Assembly (NCBI RefSeq): GCF_042682915.1
Contig: NZ_JBHUIW010000014.1
Span: 1-64,000 of the forward strand
Direction of reading: 5' to 3'
Length of the DNA: 64,000 nt
Origin: Rhodoplanes azumiensis
Lineage (GTDB): Bacteria > Pseudomonadota > Alphaproteobacteria > Rhizobiales > Xanthobacteraceae
Numbering within the stretch: the stretch's first letter is position 1; each line of letters starts with the position of its first letter. The translations under genes were made by a program, and so were the position numbers. Below are positions 38,875 to 48,600 of this stretch, piece after piece. Under the pieces are notes generated by a model that was not told the DNA's origin, made no database searches, and was given only the letters and a program-made list of their open reading frames with translations.

Positions 38875-39975
38875 CTACTCGGCGGGGGCGAGCGCCGACC
38901 GCACCCGCGTCGATGCGGCGTCGGGCAGCAGCGTGGTGATCAGGACGAAGACGAACAGCCACAGGCCGAGCGAGCCGGCGATGCCGAGCAGGCCGTCGTG
39001 ACCGAGCGGGAGCTGGTAGGCGTAGAGGCCGGCACCGGTCTTCGGCACGGTCTGGCCGCCGATGAACACGGTCCAGCGGAACATCCAGGCGGCGTGCAGG
39101 CCGAAGAGGCCGACCAGCCAGGCCCAGCCGGGCGGCCGCAGCCACAGGAGCAGGAGCGGCAGCAGGGTCGCGGCGGCGGCCCACACGGCCGTCATCTGCC
39201 AGGCGCGATGGCCGGCGACGCTGTCGAGCGCGCGGGCATGCGTGTCGCTGAGCCCGAAGGCGCCGAGGGCGTACCAGACGAGACCGAGCGCGACGGTGGC
39301 GAGGAGGCCCGCCGTCATCCAGCGCGCCGCGATCGCGTCGCCGGCGAGCGTCGCGTCGCCGCGCAGCCGGGCGATCAGCAGGGTCAGGCCGGCCGCGCCC
39401 GTGACCGCCGTGGCGGCGAACTGCAGCGGCAGCACCGGCGTGTTCCACAGCGGCCGCGCCCGCACCACCATGGTCTCCATGCCGGTGTAGAGCAGGATCA
39501 GCAGCCCGAACACGACGGTCCAGCCGGCGAACACTTTGGTGAGCCGCGGGCTCGGCGTGCCGCCCATGGCGATCAGGCGGCGCAGCCGCGACACGAGGTC
39601 GTCGCCCTGCCCGGCCGCGGCGAGGCCGCCACGCAGCGCCGCCCAGGCGAAGGCGAGCAGGCCGGCGACGTAGCACGGGATGAAGAACGCCCCCCACGCC
39701 ATCCAAGAGCCGAGATTGGGGCTCGCATAGAAGCGCCAGAAGCGGCCGGGCTGATGCAGATCGGCGAGCAGCGCGACCGGCGCGACGAGCCCGCAGGCGA
39801 GCGCCCCGATCAGCGCGTTCTTGGCGAAGCCGCGCTGGCTGCGCGCCCCGAGCGCCAGGCCCGGCACCGAGACGAGAAAGCCCGCCACCGACAGGCCGAC
39901 CAGGAAGAAATACTGCACGGCCCAGGGCAGCCAGGTGACGTCGCGCGAGACGTTGACGACTTCGAGGATGGTCAT
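38875..39975 (-). CDS. ttrC: Tetrathionate reductase membrane subunit C (NrfD family)
   Basis: This 366-residue polytopic membrane protein of the NrfD/PsrC family, with eight to nine predicted helices, should oxidise quinol and pass electrons to TtrB. It begins MTILEVVNVSRDVTWLPWAVQYFFLVGLS. I start at 39975, where the ATG overlaps the ttrB stop (ATGA), rather than ten codons upstream. Helix spacing and length agree with TtrC. Confidence 0.85.
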   Translation of the reverse strand: MTILEVVNVSRDVTWLPWAVQYFFLVGLSVAGFLVSVPGLALGARSQRGFAKNALIGALACGLVAPVALLADLHQPGRFWRFYASPNLGSWMAWGAFFIPCYVAGLLAFAWAALRGGLAAAGQGDDLVSRLRRLIAMGGTPSPRLTKVFAGWTVVFGLLILLYTGMETMVVRARPLWNTPVLPLQFAATAVTGAAGLTLLIARLRGDATLAGDAIAARWMTAGLLATVALGLVWYALGAFGLSDTHARALDSVAGHRAWQMTAVWAAAATLLPLLLLWLRPPGWAWLVGLFGLHAAWMFRWTVFIGGQTVPKTGAGLYAYQLPLGHDGLLGIAGSLGLWLFVFVLITTLLPDAASTRVRSALAPAE

Positions 39976-40733
39976 GCGTGCGTCTCCCGGTGCGACGGGT
40001 GCCACAAGGTGGGCTCGCCCTCGACCTTTCCCGTCAGCCGGTCGTCGAGGCCGAGATAGAAGACGTGCGGACGGGTGCCGAGCTCGGGCTTGAGCACCTT
40101 GGCGTCGCCCTTCGCCACCAGCTTCGCGACGGCGCTCTGCGGGTCGTCGAGATCACCAAAAATGCGGGCGCCGCCGACGCAGGATTCGACGCAGGCCGGC
40201 AACAGCCCCGCCTCCACCCGGTGGGCGCAGAACGTGCACTTGTCGGCCTTCTGGGTCGTCGCGTTGATGAAGCGCGCGTCGTAGGGGCAGGCCTGGACGC
40301 AGTAGGCGCAGCCGACGCAGGCGTTGGCGTCGACCACCACGATGCCGTCGGGCCTCTGGAAGGTGGCGCCGACCGGGCAGACCGGCAGGCAGGGCGCGTC
40401 GGCGCAGTGGTTGCACAGCCGCGGCAGCATCACCATGGCGGCGCGGTTGTTCTCCTGCACCTCGTAGGTCGAGACGATGGTGCGGAAACTGTCCTCCGGC
40501 ACGGCGTTCTCGTGGATGCAGGACACCGTGCAGGACTGGCAGCCGATGCACTTCGCGACATCGACCACCATGGCGAAGCGCGGCTTGTGTCCGGACGATG
40601 CGGCAGCGCCTGCGCCGACCGCGCCGGCCCCGGCAGCCGCGGTCGGCGCGGCGCTCGCGGCCGTGGCGACGCTTGCCGCACCGACCGTCACGGCGCCGAG
40701 GGTTCTGAAGAAATCACGTCTCGTATCGGCCAT
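39972..40733 (-). CDS. ttrB: Tetrathionate reductase iron-sulfur subunit B
   Basis: This 253-residue protein has a twin-arginine leader (TRRDFFRTLG) and four Cys clusters: CIGCQSCTVSCIHENAVP, CNHCADAPCLPVCPVG, CVGCAYCVQACPYDARF and CTFCAHRV…CVESCVGG. This is the four-cluster electron-transfer subunit of molybdopterin reductases. The start at 40733 puts the Arg pair at the N terminus; a 21-codon longer frame would bury it. It is the first structural gene of ttrBCA. Confidence 0.88.
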   Translation of the reverse strand: MADTRRDFFRTLGAVTVGAASVATAASAAPTAAAGAGAVGAGAAASSGHKPRFAMVVDVAKCIGCQSCTVSCIHENAVPEDSFRTIVSTYEVQENNRAAMVMLPRLCNHCADAPCLPVCPVGATFQRPDGIVVVDANACVGCAYCVQACPYDARFINATTQKADKCTFCAHRVEAGLLPACVESCVGGARIFGDLDDPQSAVAKLVAKGDAKVLKPELGTRPHVFYLGLDDRLTGKVEGEPTLWHPSHRETHA

Positions 40734-40842
40734 GCCGGGCTCCTCCTCGTCGGAGCGCCACGACGCGCAAACGCGCGCCCGGCCGCTCCGCGGCATGCCG
40801 GAACGCTACGCCGATCCCCATGTGGTGGTAATTTGGAGATTT

Positions 40843-40872
40843 CCCCCAAGGACTTAGGGGTTAACCCCTAGG
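40843..40872. promoter_or_regulatory. Overlapping palindromes upstream of ttrB, candidate TtrR site
   Basis: A perfect 16-base palindrome, TAGGGGTT with its complement (40855-40870), covers the ttrR stop codon. It overlaps a second dyad, CCCCAAG-GA-CTTAGGGG (40844-40860). Three C4/G4 half-sites thus lie about 110-140 bp before the ttrB start. Palindromes of this kind are bound by LuxR/NarL-type response regulators, the class of TtrR. The binding role is inference. Confidence 0.45.
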
Positions 40873-41500
40873 TCGGCGCGGCCCCGCCCGCCAGCGTCAG
40901 CATCCGGGCGAGGTCGGCGCCCGTCGTCGCGGCCATCTTCTCCATCGCGTTGTGGCGGTGGATCTCGACGGTCTTCAGGCTGATGCCGAGCGCATGGGCG
41001 ATCGCCTTGTTCTGCTTGCCGGCGGCGACCAGATCGGCGACCTCGCGCTCGCGCGCCGTCAGCTTGTCGAGCCGGGCCCGGATGGCGCCGACCTCGCGGG
41101 CAGCCTGGAGCTTGGTCTCGGCGAGCCGCAGCGCCTGGTGGATGCGCTCGATCAGCACCTGGTTGTTGAGCGGCTTCTCGATGAAGTCGAGCGCGCCGGT
41201 GCGCATCGCCCGCACCGCCATCGGCACGTCGCCGTGGCCCGTGATGATCACGACCGGCATCACGGCGCCGCGGCGCAGCAGCTCCTCGTGCAGTTCGAGC
41301 CCGCTCATGCCCGGCATCCGCACGTCGGCGACCAGGCAGGCGACGCGATCCGGATCGTGGCCGGCCAGGAAGGCCGCGGCAGAGGCGAAGGCCTCCACCA
41401 CGAGGCCGAGCGGCTCCAGCAGGAACACCAGCGAGTCGCGCATCGCGTCGTCGTCGTCGACCACGTAGACGACCGGCGGCTTCGTCCCGTCCGCGCTCAT
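40868..41500 (-). CDS. ttrR: Two-component response regulator TtrR (FixJ/LuxR class)
   Basis: This 210-residue regulator has a receiver domain (VVDDDDAMRDS, phospho-acceptor Asp59 in LVADVRMPGMSGLE, KPLNNQVL) and a C-terminal LuxR-type helix-turn-helix (LTAREREVADLVAAGKQNKAIAHALGISLKTVEIHR). Its start overlaps the stop of the kinase gene by four bases. Position next to ttrS and ttrBCA identifies it as the activator of tetrathionate reductase genes. As a FixJ-type protein it could also pair with other kinases. Confidence 0.88.
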   Translation of the reverse strand: MSADGTKPPVVYVVDDDDAMRDSLVFLLEPLGLVVEAFASAAAFLAGHDPDRVACLVADVRMPGMSGLELHEELLRRGAVMPVVIITGHGDVPMAVRAMRTGALDFIEKPLNNQVLIERIHQALRLAETKLQAAREVGAIRARLDKLTAREREVADLVAAGKQNKAIAHALGISLKTVEIHRHNAMEKMAATTGADLARMLTLAGGAAPT

Positions 41501-43383
41501 GCGCCCTCCCCCGACGGCGTCGTCTCCTCGCAGGCCGCGCCGTCCGCGGCCGGCAGCCACAGCCGCATCGCGGTGCCGCCGCCGTCGCGGTCGTCCGCCT
41601 GCAGGCGACCGCGATGCTCCTCGACGATCGAATGGCACAGCGCGAGGCCGAGGCCGAGCCCGGCCGGCTTGGTGGTGAAGAACGGCTCGAACAGACGCGC
41701 CTTGACCTCGTCCGACATGCCCTCGCCGCGATCCATGACGGCGACGCAGGCGCCGCCGTCGCAGGCGAGCGTCTCGACCCGCACGGTCCACGGCCCGGCG
41801 CCGCGGCCGACCGAGGCGTCGGCGGCGTTCTGCAGGAGGTTGAGGATCACCTGCTGGAGCTGGATGCGGTCGCCGCACACGGGTGGCAGATCTTTCGCAG
41901 GTGCAGTCTCCAGAACGACGCCGCTGCGTCGCGCCGGCCCTTGGAAGAACTCCTGTGCCTCCACCACCACCTCGTTCAGGTCGAGGGCCATGTGCACGGG
42001 CTCGCGCTTGCGCACGAAGGCGCGCATGCGCTGGATCACCTGGGCGGCGCGCTCGGCCTGCTGGCGGATCAGCCTTGTCGCCTGCACCAGCGCGCCGGTG
42101 TCGACCGGCGTGCCGGCCGACGCTCCAGCCGACACCTGACGCAGACGCAGCTCGCAGCCGTCGGCATAGTTGGCGATCGCCGCGAGCGGCTGGTTCAGCT
42201 CGTGCGCCATGCCGCCCGCCATCTCGCCCAGGATCGACAGCCGCGCCGCGTGGTCGAGCTCCTTGCGGTGCAGCGCCTCCCGCTCCTCGATGCGGCGACG
42301 ATGCTCGATCTCGCGGACCAGATCGGCGTTGACGGTGGCGAGCTCGGCGGTGCGCCGGCGCACCAGCCGCTCGACCCGCAGCGCGTGCACGGCCCAGGCG
42401 CCGAGCGCGATGCCGAAGATCGCGATCACCTGCCAGTAACGCGCCAAGAGCTCGCGCGCCGTGACGTGGCGCAGCGCCTCGTAGGGGCCGATCTTGAGAT
42501 CCCGGAATGCCTCGTGGACCGGCTGATAGTCGAGCGGCACGGTCCAGGCCGGCACACCGGGGGGCGGCTGGAACGTGAGAAGCGCGGTGGCGACCCGCTT
42601 GGCCTCGGCGGCCGAGGTGGCCCGCAGCTTGGCGATCGGCCAATCCGGATAGACGCGGCTCGACATCACGCAGCTCGTCCCGGGGTTTTCCCGCGGCGCC
42701 AGTACCCGCAGCACGCCGGGCGCGAACGCGCCGAGCGCCTCCTGATGCTCCAGCAGGCAGCCGCGCAGGATGCCGGCGTCGACCCGGTTGGACAGCACCG
42801 CGTCGATCACCCGGGTCATGGGGAAGCCGACCGTGTCGAGCCCGCCGAGATCGCGGAACGGATCGATGCCGGCGGCGGCGAATTCCCGCCACGCCGCCTG
42901 GAACCCGCCGAACGCCGTCGGCCCGACGATGGCGACGCGCTTGCCGGCGAGGTCGGCGAGCGTCCTCAGATCGGTGCGGTCGCGCCGCACGACGATCGCC
43001 GAGGCGACCGGCAGGCCGGAGTCGAGGGTGGCGATGCGGCTGATCCCGTGCGCCACCTCCAGCTCGACGTAATGGCCCGGATTGGTGATCACATAATCGA
43101 CGGCCCCCTCCGCCACGGCCCGGTCGAGCCCGGCGTGGTCGAAGGGCACGATGACGACCGTGCTGCCCGGCAGGCCCGCCTCGACGGCGCGCGCCGTCGG
43201 CCCCCACTCCTCCAGGCTGTGCTCGGCGCCGAGGAAGGCCAGCACGCCGATCCGGATCGTCTCGGCGCGCGCCGATGCCCCCGCGAGCGCCGCCAGGACG
43301 GCGCCGAGCAGAAGGGTGATCACGCGGCGGAGGGACGCCCTGCGGCCGCCGGACGGACGCAGGGCACGGCGGACCAGGGACAT
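41497..43383 (-). CDS. ttrS: Tetrathionate sensor histidine kinase TtrS
   Basis: This membrane kinase of about 628 residues has a signal/anchor segment (VITLLLGAVLAALAGASARA), a PhnD-like periplasmic binding domain (about 40-290: IRIGVLAFLGAE, DYVITNPGHYVE), a membrane helix (WQVIAIFGIALGAWAVHAL), a phospho-acceptor His in GGMAHELNQPLAAIAN, and an ATPase domain (NLLQNAADAS, DRGEGM, GLGLGLALCHSIVEEHRG). This binding-domain-plus-kinase plan is that of TtrS. The ATG at 43383 is my choice; a TTG twelve codons earlier (43419) is possible and neither has a strong ribosome site. Confidence 0.85.
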   Translation of the reverse strand: MSLVRRALRPSGGRRASLRRVITLLLGAVLAALAGASARAETIRIGVLAFLGAEHSLEEWGPTARAVEAGLPGSTVVIVPFDHAGLDRAVAEGAVDYVITNPGHYVELEVAHGISRIATLDSGLPVASAIVVRRDRTDLRTLADLAGKRVAIVGPTAFGGFQAAWREFAAAGIDPFRDLGGLDTVGFPMTRVIDAVLSNRVDAGILRGCLLEHQEALGAFAPGVLRVLAPRENPGTSCVMSSRVYPDWPIAKLRATSAAEAKRVATALLTFQPPPGVPAWTVPLDYQPVHEAFRDLKIGPYEALRHVTARELLARYWQVIAIFGIALGAWAVHALRVERLVRRRTAELATVNADLVREIEHRRRIEEREALHRKELDHAARLSILGEMAGGMAHELNQPLAAIANYADGCELRLRQVSAGASAGTPVDTGALVQATRLIRQQAERAAQVIQRMRAFVRKREPVHMALDLNEVVVEAQEFFQGPARRSGVVLETAPAKDLPPVCGDRIQLQQVILNLLQNAADASVGRGAGPWTVRVETLACDGGACVAVMDRGEGMSDEVKARLFEPFFTTKPAGLGLGLALCHSIVEEHRGRLQADDRDGGGTAMRLWLPAADGAACEETTPSGEGA

Positions 43384-43447
43384 GGCCGCCGATGTGACCG
43401 GTTTTATCCGCGATTTCAATCCGAACGACGCCGGAGGCAGGAAGGCG

Positions 43448-45685
43448 CTACTGCAGCCGCACCAGCACGCTGTCGGTGGCGCCCCGCGTGTCCGTGACGG
43501 TGAGGCGGACGAAGCCGGGGCCGTCCGGGGTCACCATGGCGGTCTTGCGGTCGCGCAGCGTCGCCCGCGGCAGGCCATCGACCATCACGGTGACGGGTCC
43601 GGAGCCGCCGGCGATCTTGACCGGCAGCGCGGCCGCCTCGCCGGCCTCGGCGGCGAGCTCGACCCGCGCCCCGTTCGGCGGGAACACGATCTTCAAGGGC
43701 GGCTCGGCGCCGGCGCTCGGCAGCGCGCCCGGACGGAACCGCTGCAACGGCAACGGCAGCTTGCCGGTGGCGGCGAACAGCGCGCCGCGCGGCGCCGGCG
43801 GCAGCGCCGTGATCGGCCGGCCGAGCCGGGCGAAGGCGTCGAACAGAATCGGCGCCGCCGTGCCGCGGCCGATCATCCCGGGCACCGGCGCGCCGTCCGG
43901 CCGGCCGACCCAGACCCCGATGGTGCGGCGGCCGTCGAAGCCGACCGCCCAGGCGTCGCGATAGCCGTAGGACGTGCCGGTCTTGAAGGCGATGCGGCCG
44001 CCGGCGGCGTTCTCGGGCGGCGGCGCGCCGATCAGGACGTTGCCGACATACCAGGCGGCGACCGGGTCGAGCAGGCGCAGCATCAGCTCCGGCGGCGGCG
44101 CCGGCACGAGGCCGGCGTCGTCGAGCCGCTCGGCGAGCGGGATCGTGGTGCCGAGCCGGGCGAGCCCGCCATAGAGCCGGACGAGGTCGGCGAGCGTGAC
44201 GCCGGTGCCGCCGAGCCCCATGGCGAGGCCGGGCGCCTCGCCGGGCGGCAGCACGAGGCGGCCGCCGGCCTGGGCGATGCGGGCGGCGAATCGGTTCGGT
44301 CCGACCTTCTCCAGCACCTGGACGGCCGGGACGTTGAGGGAGAGCTGCAGGGCTTTGCGGGCCGTCACGGTCCCCTGATAGGTGAGGTCGAAGTTCTCGG
44401 GCGCGTAGCTGCCCCAGCGGACCGGCCGATCGTCCAGCAGCGTCTCGGGGTGAACAAATCCGTCCTCGAAGCCGAGGCCGAAGATGAACGGCTTCAGGGT
44501 CGAGCCGGGCGAGCGCACCGCGAGCGTCATGTCGACCTGGCCGGCGCGCCGCGCGTCGGCCCAGTCGGCCGAGCCGACCCGGGCCAGCACCTCGCCGGTC
44601 GCATGCTCGACGGCCAGGATCGCGATCGAGAGGTCGGGGCCGAGTGCGGTTGCGCGGTCCTTCGCGAGTGCTTCGAGCGTGACTTGAAGCGGCGCCTCCA
44701 AGGTCGTTCGGTGCAAGCGTTTTTCCGGCGCGGCGCTGACGAGGCGATCGGCCGTGTGCGGGGCCAGCATCGGCATCGGCTTGCGCGCCGTCGGCACCGG
44801 CTCGGCCTTGGCGCGCTCGATCTCGCCCGGCTCGACGACGCCGGCCGCCGCCATGCGGTCGAGCACCCGGTCGCGCGCCTTTCGCGCGACGTGCGGGAAA
44901 CGGTCGGGGCGCCTCGCCTCCGGCGACTGCGGCAGCGCCACCAAGAGTGCCGCCTCGCCGAGCGTCAGCCGCCGCGGCTCCTTGCCGAGCCAGGCGAGCG
45001 AGGCCGCCCGGATGCCCTCCAGGTTCCCGCCGTAGGGGGCGAGCGAGAGATAGAGGCCGAGGATCTGGTCCTTGCTCAGCGCCCGCTCGAGCTGGACGGC
45101 GCGGACGACCTGCCGAAGCTTCGCCGACACCGAGCGCTCGGCCCGCGGCTCCAGCAGCCGGGCCACTTGCATGGTGAGCGTCGAGCCACCGGAGACGATC
45201 CGGCCGTTGGCGCCGAGCTGGAGCGCGGCACGGCCGAGCGCGACGAGGTCGACGCCGGCATGCTCGGCGAAGCGCCGATCCTCGTAGGCGAACAGCAGCG
45301 CGAAGAAGCGCGGGTCGACATTCTCGCGTGCCGCCGGCAGCCGCCACCGCCCCTCCGACGTCGCATAGGGGCGCAAAATCCGCCCCTCCCGATCGACCAC
45401 GACGGTCGACCAGGCGAGATCCTGTCCCAGCGGCGGAGGACCGAGCGACGCCACCCATAGCGCCGCGGACGCGAGGCCGACGGCGAGCAGGAGGGCGGCG
45501 GCGACAACATGTTTGGCACGGCGCCAGCCCCACCCTCGGTCATTCCGGGGCGCGGACCGCGCGGTCCGCGAGCCCGGAATCCATACGCCCTGTGTCAATG
45601 GCTTACGACGGACAGGGGCTATGGGTTCCGGGCTCGGCCCTTTGGGCCGCCCCGGAACGACGAAGGAGGTGCCGCCCTCGGTCAT
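43448..45685 (-). CDS. pbpC: Penicillin-binding protein 1C, with repeat-encoded N terminus
   Basis: This 745-residue bifunctional peptidoglycan synthase has one membrane helix (about 58-80), a glycosyltransferase domain (YEDRRFAEHAGVD, GGSTLTMQVARLL), a transpeptidase domain (SPGSTLKPF with the SxxK Ser, FKTGTSYGYRDAW) and the C-terminal PBP1C domain. The only usable in-frame start I find is the ATG at 45685, eight bases after the alpha-2-macroglobulin stop and preceded by AGGTG. Residues 9-49 are therefore encoded by a family 1 dispersed repeat. It forms a pair with the macroglobulin gene, a combination thought to couple cell-wall repair with trapping of attacking proteases. Confidence 0.92.
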   Translation of the reverse strand: MTEGGTSFVVPGRPKGPSPEPIAPVRRKPLTQGVWIPGSRTARSAPRNDRGWGWRRAKHVVAAALLLAVGLASAALWVASLGPPPLGQDLAWSTVVVDREGRILRPYATSEGRWRLPAARENVDPRFFALLFAYEDRRFAEHAGVDLVALGRAALQLGANGRIVSGGSTLTMQVARLLEPRAERSVSAKLRQVVRAVQLERALSKDQILGLYLSLAPYGGNLEGIRAASLAWLGKEPRRLTLGEAALLVALPQSPEARRPDRFPHVARKARDRVLDRMAAAGVVEPGEIERAKAEPVPTARKPMPMLAPHTADRLVSAAPEKRLHRTTLEAPLQVTLEALAKDRATALGPDLSIAILAVEHATGEVLARVGSADWADARRAGQVDMTLAVRSPGSTLKPFIFGLGFEDGFVHPETLLDDRPVRWGSYAPENFDLTYQGTVTARKALQLSLNVPAVQVLEKVGPNRFAARIAQAGGRLVLPPGEAPGLAMGLGGTGVTLADLVRLYGGLARLGTTIPLAERLDDAGLVPAPPPELMLRLLDPVAAWYVGNVLIGAPPPENAAGGRIAFKTGTSYGYRDAWAVGFDGRRTIGVWVGRPDGAPVPGMIGRGTAAPILFDAFARLGRPITALPPAPRGALFAATGKLPLPLQRFRPGALPSAGAEPPLKIVFPPNGARVELAAEAGEAAALPVKIAGGSGPVTVMVDGLPRATLRDRKTAMVTPDGPGFVRLTVTDTRGATDSVLVRLQ
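45539..45661. repeat. Dispersed palindromic repeat, family 1, copy D, within pbpC
   Basis: This 123-bp element begins GTCATTCCGGGGCGCGGACC and ends GCCGCCCCGGAACGAC. Its inner arms, GGAATCCATACGCCC and GGGCTATGGGTTCC, match copy C closely. It lies entirely inside the pbpC reading frame and has a length of 41 codons. Confidence 0.85.
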
Positions 45686-45692
45686 CGATCAC

Positions 45693-48600
45693 CTACTGCC
45701 GCGACACACTCACCTCGACCGTGCCGGTGCCGGTGCGGCCGAAGCGGTCGGGGCGGTACATGTCCTCGACATAGGCCTGCGGCAGCACGTAGCGGCCCGG
45801 CGACACGGCCCGCACCACATAGGCCACCGTGAACAGGGCCGGCGACTTGGCGTTGCGGGTGAAGGCGGCCGAGAAGCGGTCGTCGCGGAACTCGGCCTTG
45901 TCGGGCTCGGCGGCGTCCTGGATCCAGTCGAGCGCCCCGGTCTCGCCCGAGGAGACGAGCCGCGGGTTGTCGATCTCGAAGCCGGCCGGCAGCGGGTCGA
46001 CGACGAGCACGCGGCCGTATTGCGGCTGCGGCTCGGTGATCTTCAGCACCACGGCGAAGCGCTGGTTCTGCCGGGCCTTCGTCGCGTCCACCTTCTCACC
46101 GCTCAGCGTGTAATAGGTCCGCTCGATGCGGAACCCCTTGTCGGCGGCGGGCTCCGGCACCAGCGGCGCGCCGGAGACCGACACCACGGCCTGCACGGGT
46201 CCGTCGCCCGTGTTGGTGACGCGCAGCGGCGTCGCGAGATCCGCCGGCCGGAAGGCACGATAGAGCGGGCTCTTGCGTGCGCTGCCCGCGACCTCGATCG
46301 ACAGCGGCACCGACTTCGACAGCGCGCGCGCCGCCAGCACCATCCAAGCGTTCTCTTGCGTGGAGGTGTAGAACGACCGTGCCCGCGCCTCCTCGACGCC
46401 CTTCAGGGCCGCCGGCAGCAAGCTCGCCGCGGCATTGCTCTCCGCCGCCAGGGCCGTGACGGCGGCCGCGTCGCGCAGCGAGGAGCCGAAGTCGGGCCGG
46501 CCGAACTCCAGGACTTTCGGCGGCTCGATCGCCTGCACGGCGGCCGCGAACACCCGCTCGGCCCGGACACGATCGCCCAGCATGGCGAGCGCCGCGCCGA
46601 TCTGCGCCTTGGCGGTCGGGGTCGCGAACTCGCCGAGCTTGGTGTCGGCGATGTAGCGCAGGTCACCGACCGGCGCCTCGCCGTTGCGGGCGAGGACATA
46701 GAGCGCATAGGGCAGATCGCGCGCCCCCTCCTTGCCGGGCTCCGGCGCGTTGACGACGTAGTTTTTCAAACGCTCCAGCGCCAGCTTGAACGCGGTGTCG
46801 GGGACGACGAAGCCCCTCTCCCGCGCCCGGGTGAGAAAGTCGGTCACGTAGGCGTCGAGCCAGACGTCGTTGCCGCCGACGCCCCACAGGCCGAACGAGC
46901 CGGACGAGTCCTGCCGGGCCAGCAGCCGGTCGATCGAGTCGCGGATGCGCTGGTCGGCGTCCTGGTCGAGGGCCAGATGCGCCTCGACCGACAGCTCGTT
47001 GACGTAGAGGAGCGGCAGCGCCCGGCTGGTGATCTGCTCCGAGCAGCCGAACGGATAGCGGTCGAGCGCCTTGAGGAGCGTCGCCGCGTCGAGCGCCGTC
47101 GACGGGCCGACCGAGAGGGCGAGCCCTCCGGTGCCCGGGACGAGGTCGCCGAACAGGTCGGCGCCGAGCGACAGGCTCTCCCCCTTGGCGATGGTGCGCA
47201 CCGTGCGGCGCGTGGCGATCTGGGTCGCCGGCTTCACGGCGAGCGGATAGGTCCGCTCCAGCGCGAAGTCGTCGGGCCCGGTCACGGCGATCTTCACGAT
47301 CGCGGTGCCGGCCGCCGTCGCCGTGATGGGCAGCGACAGCGAGGCGCGCTGCTTGGCCGCCATGCGCACGCTCTGCGGCGCGGTGCCCGGCCCGGCCTGC
47401 CCACCGATCTGGGCCGGCCCCTCGACCGAGGCGGCGACCCGATAGTCGCCGGCCCGCCCCTCGACATTGTCGAGCTCGAGCTGGACCGTGCTCCGGTCAC
47501 CCGTGAGCAGGAAGCGCGGCAGCGTCGCGGTGAGCACCACGGGGTCGCGCACCGTCACGTCGGTCGACGCGCGGCCGACTTTTCCGGCCGACCACGCGAC
47601 CGCCATCACCCGCACCGTGCCGGCGAAGGCCGGGATGTCGAACGTCACCTCGGCCTTGCCGTCCGGCCCGACCGGCACGACGCCGGAGAACAGCGCGACA
47701 GGCGGCTGGGTGGGCGGCGAGCCCGACAGCTCGGCCGCGCCGCCGTCGCCGCCGGAGCGGATCGCCCCGACCGTCCCCTGCATGCCGTCGATCAGATGGC
47801 CGTAGAGGTCGCGCAGATCGGCGGAGAGCCGGCGCTGGCCGAGATAGTGCTCGTCGGGCGCCGGCGGCTTGTACCCGGTGAGATTGAGGATGCCGACATC
47901 GACGGCCGCGACCGTGATGCGCGCCTCCTGGACGGCCTGGCCGGCGCCGCCGGAGAGCCCGGCGATGGTGACGGGCACGCGCAGCGTCGTGTTCGGCCGC
48001 ATGAGCTGCGGCGTCGCCAGCGTCACTTGCAAGGTCTTCGAGGCACGGTCGACCGCGAGCCATTGCACCCCGATGGCGCGGCCCGGCATGCGCTTGGCCT
48101 GCGCGTCGAGCGGCCGCAGATGGGTCGCGACCACATAGGCCCCGGTGCCCCAGTCGGGGCCTACGGCCAAGCGAATCTGGGTGGTGCCCTGCGGCACCTC
48201 CTGGGTGACGCTGGTGATCAGCCGGTCGCCGATCACCGAGAGCCGCACCCGGCCGGCGGCGCGGGCCGTCACCGACACGCCGAGCGTGTCGCCGGCCTTC
48301 ACCTCGGGCTTGTCCAGGGCGATCTCCAGAAGATCCGGCGTGTCGGCCGAGGCTTCCGCGAAGAAACCGGCGTCGAACGAGATCGACGTGGTCGGCCCGT
48401 CCGGATCGCTCGACGAGACATCGAGCCGGTAGCGGCCCCACTCCACCGGCGCGGCGATACGGCCGGGCTGGCCGGGCGCGACGTCGAGCGTGCCGTCGGC
48501 GACCCGCTTGGTCGACTTCACCGCTTCGTAGCTCCAGGCGCCGTCGGCCCGGTACCACTGATAGCGCGTGTCGACCTTCAGAAGCTCGTATTTCAGGCCG

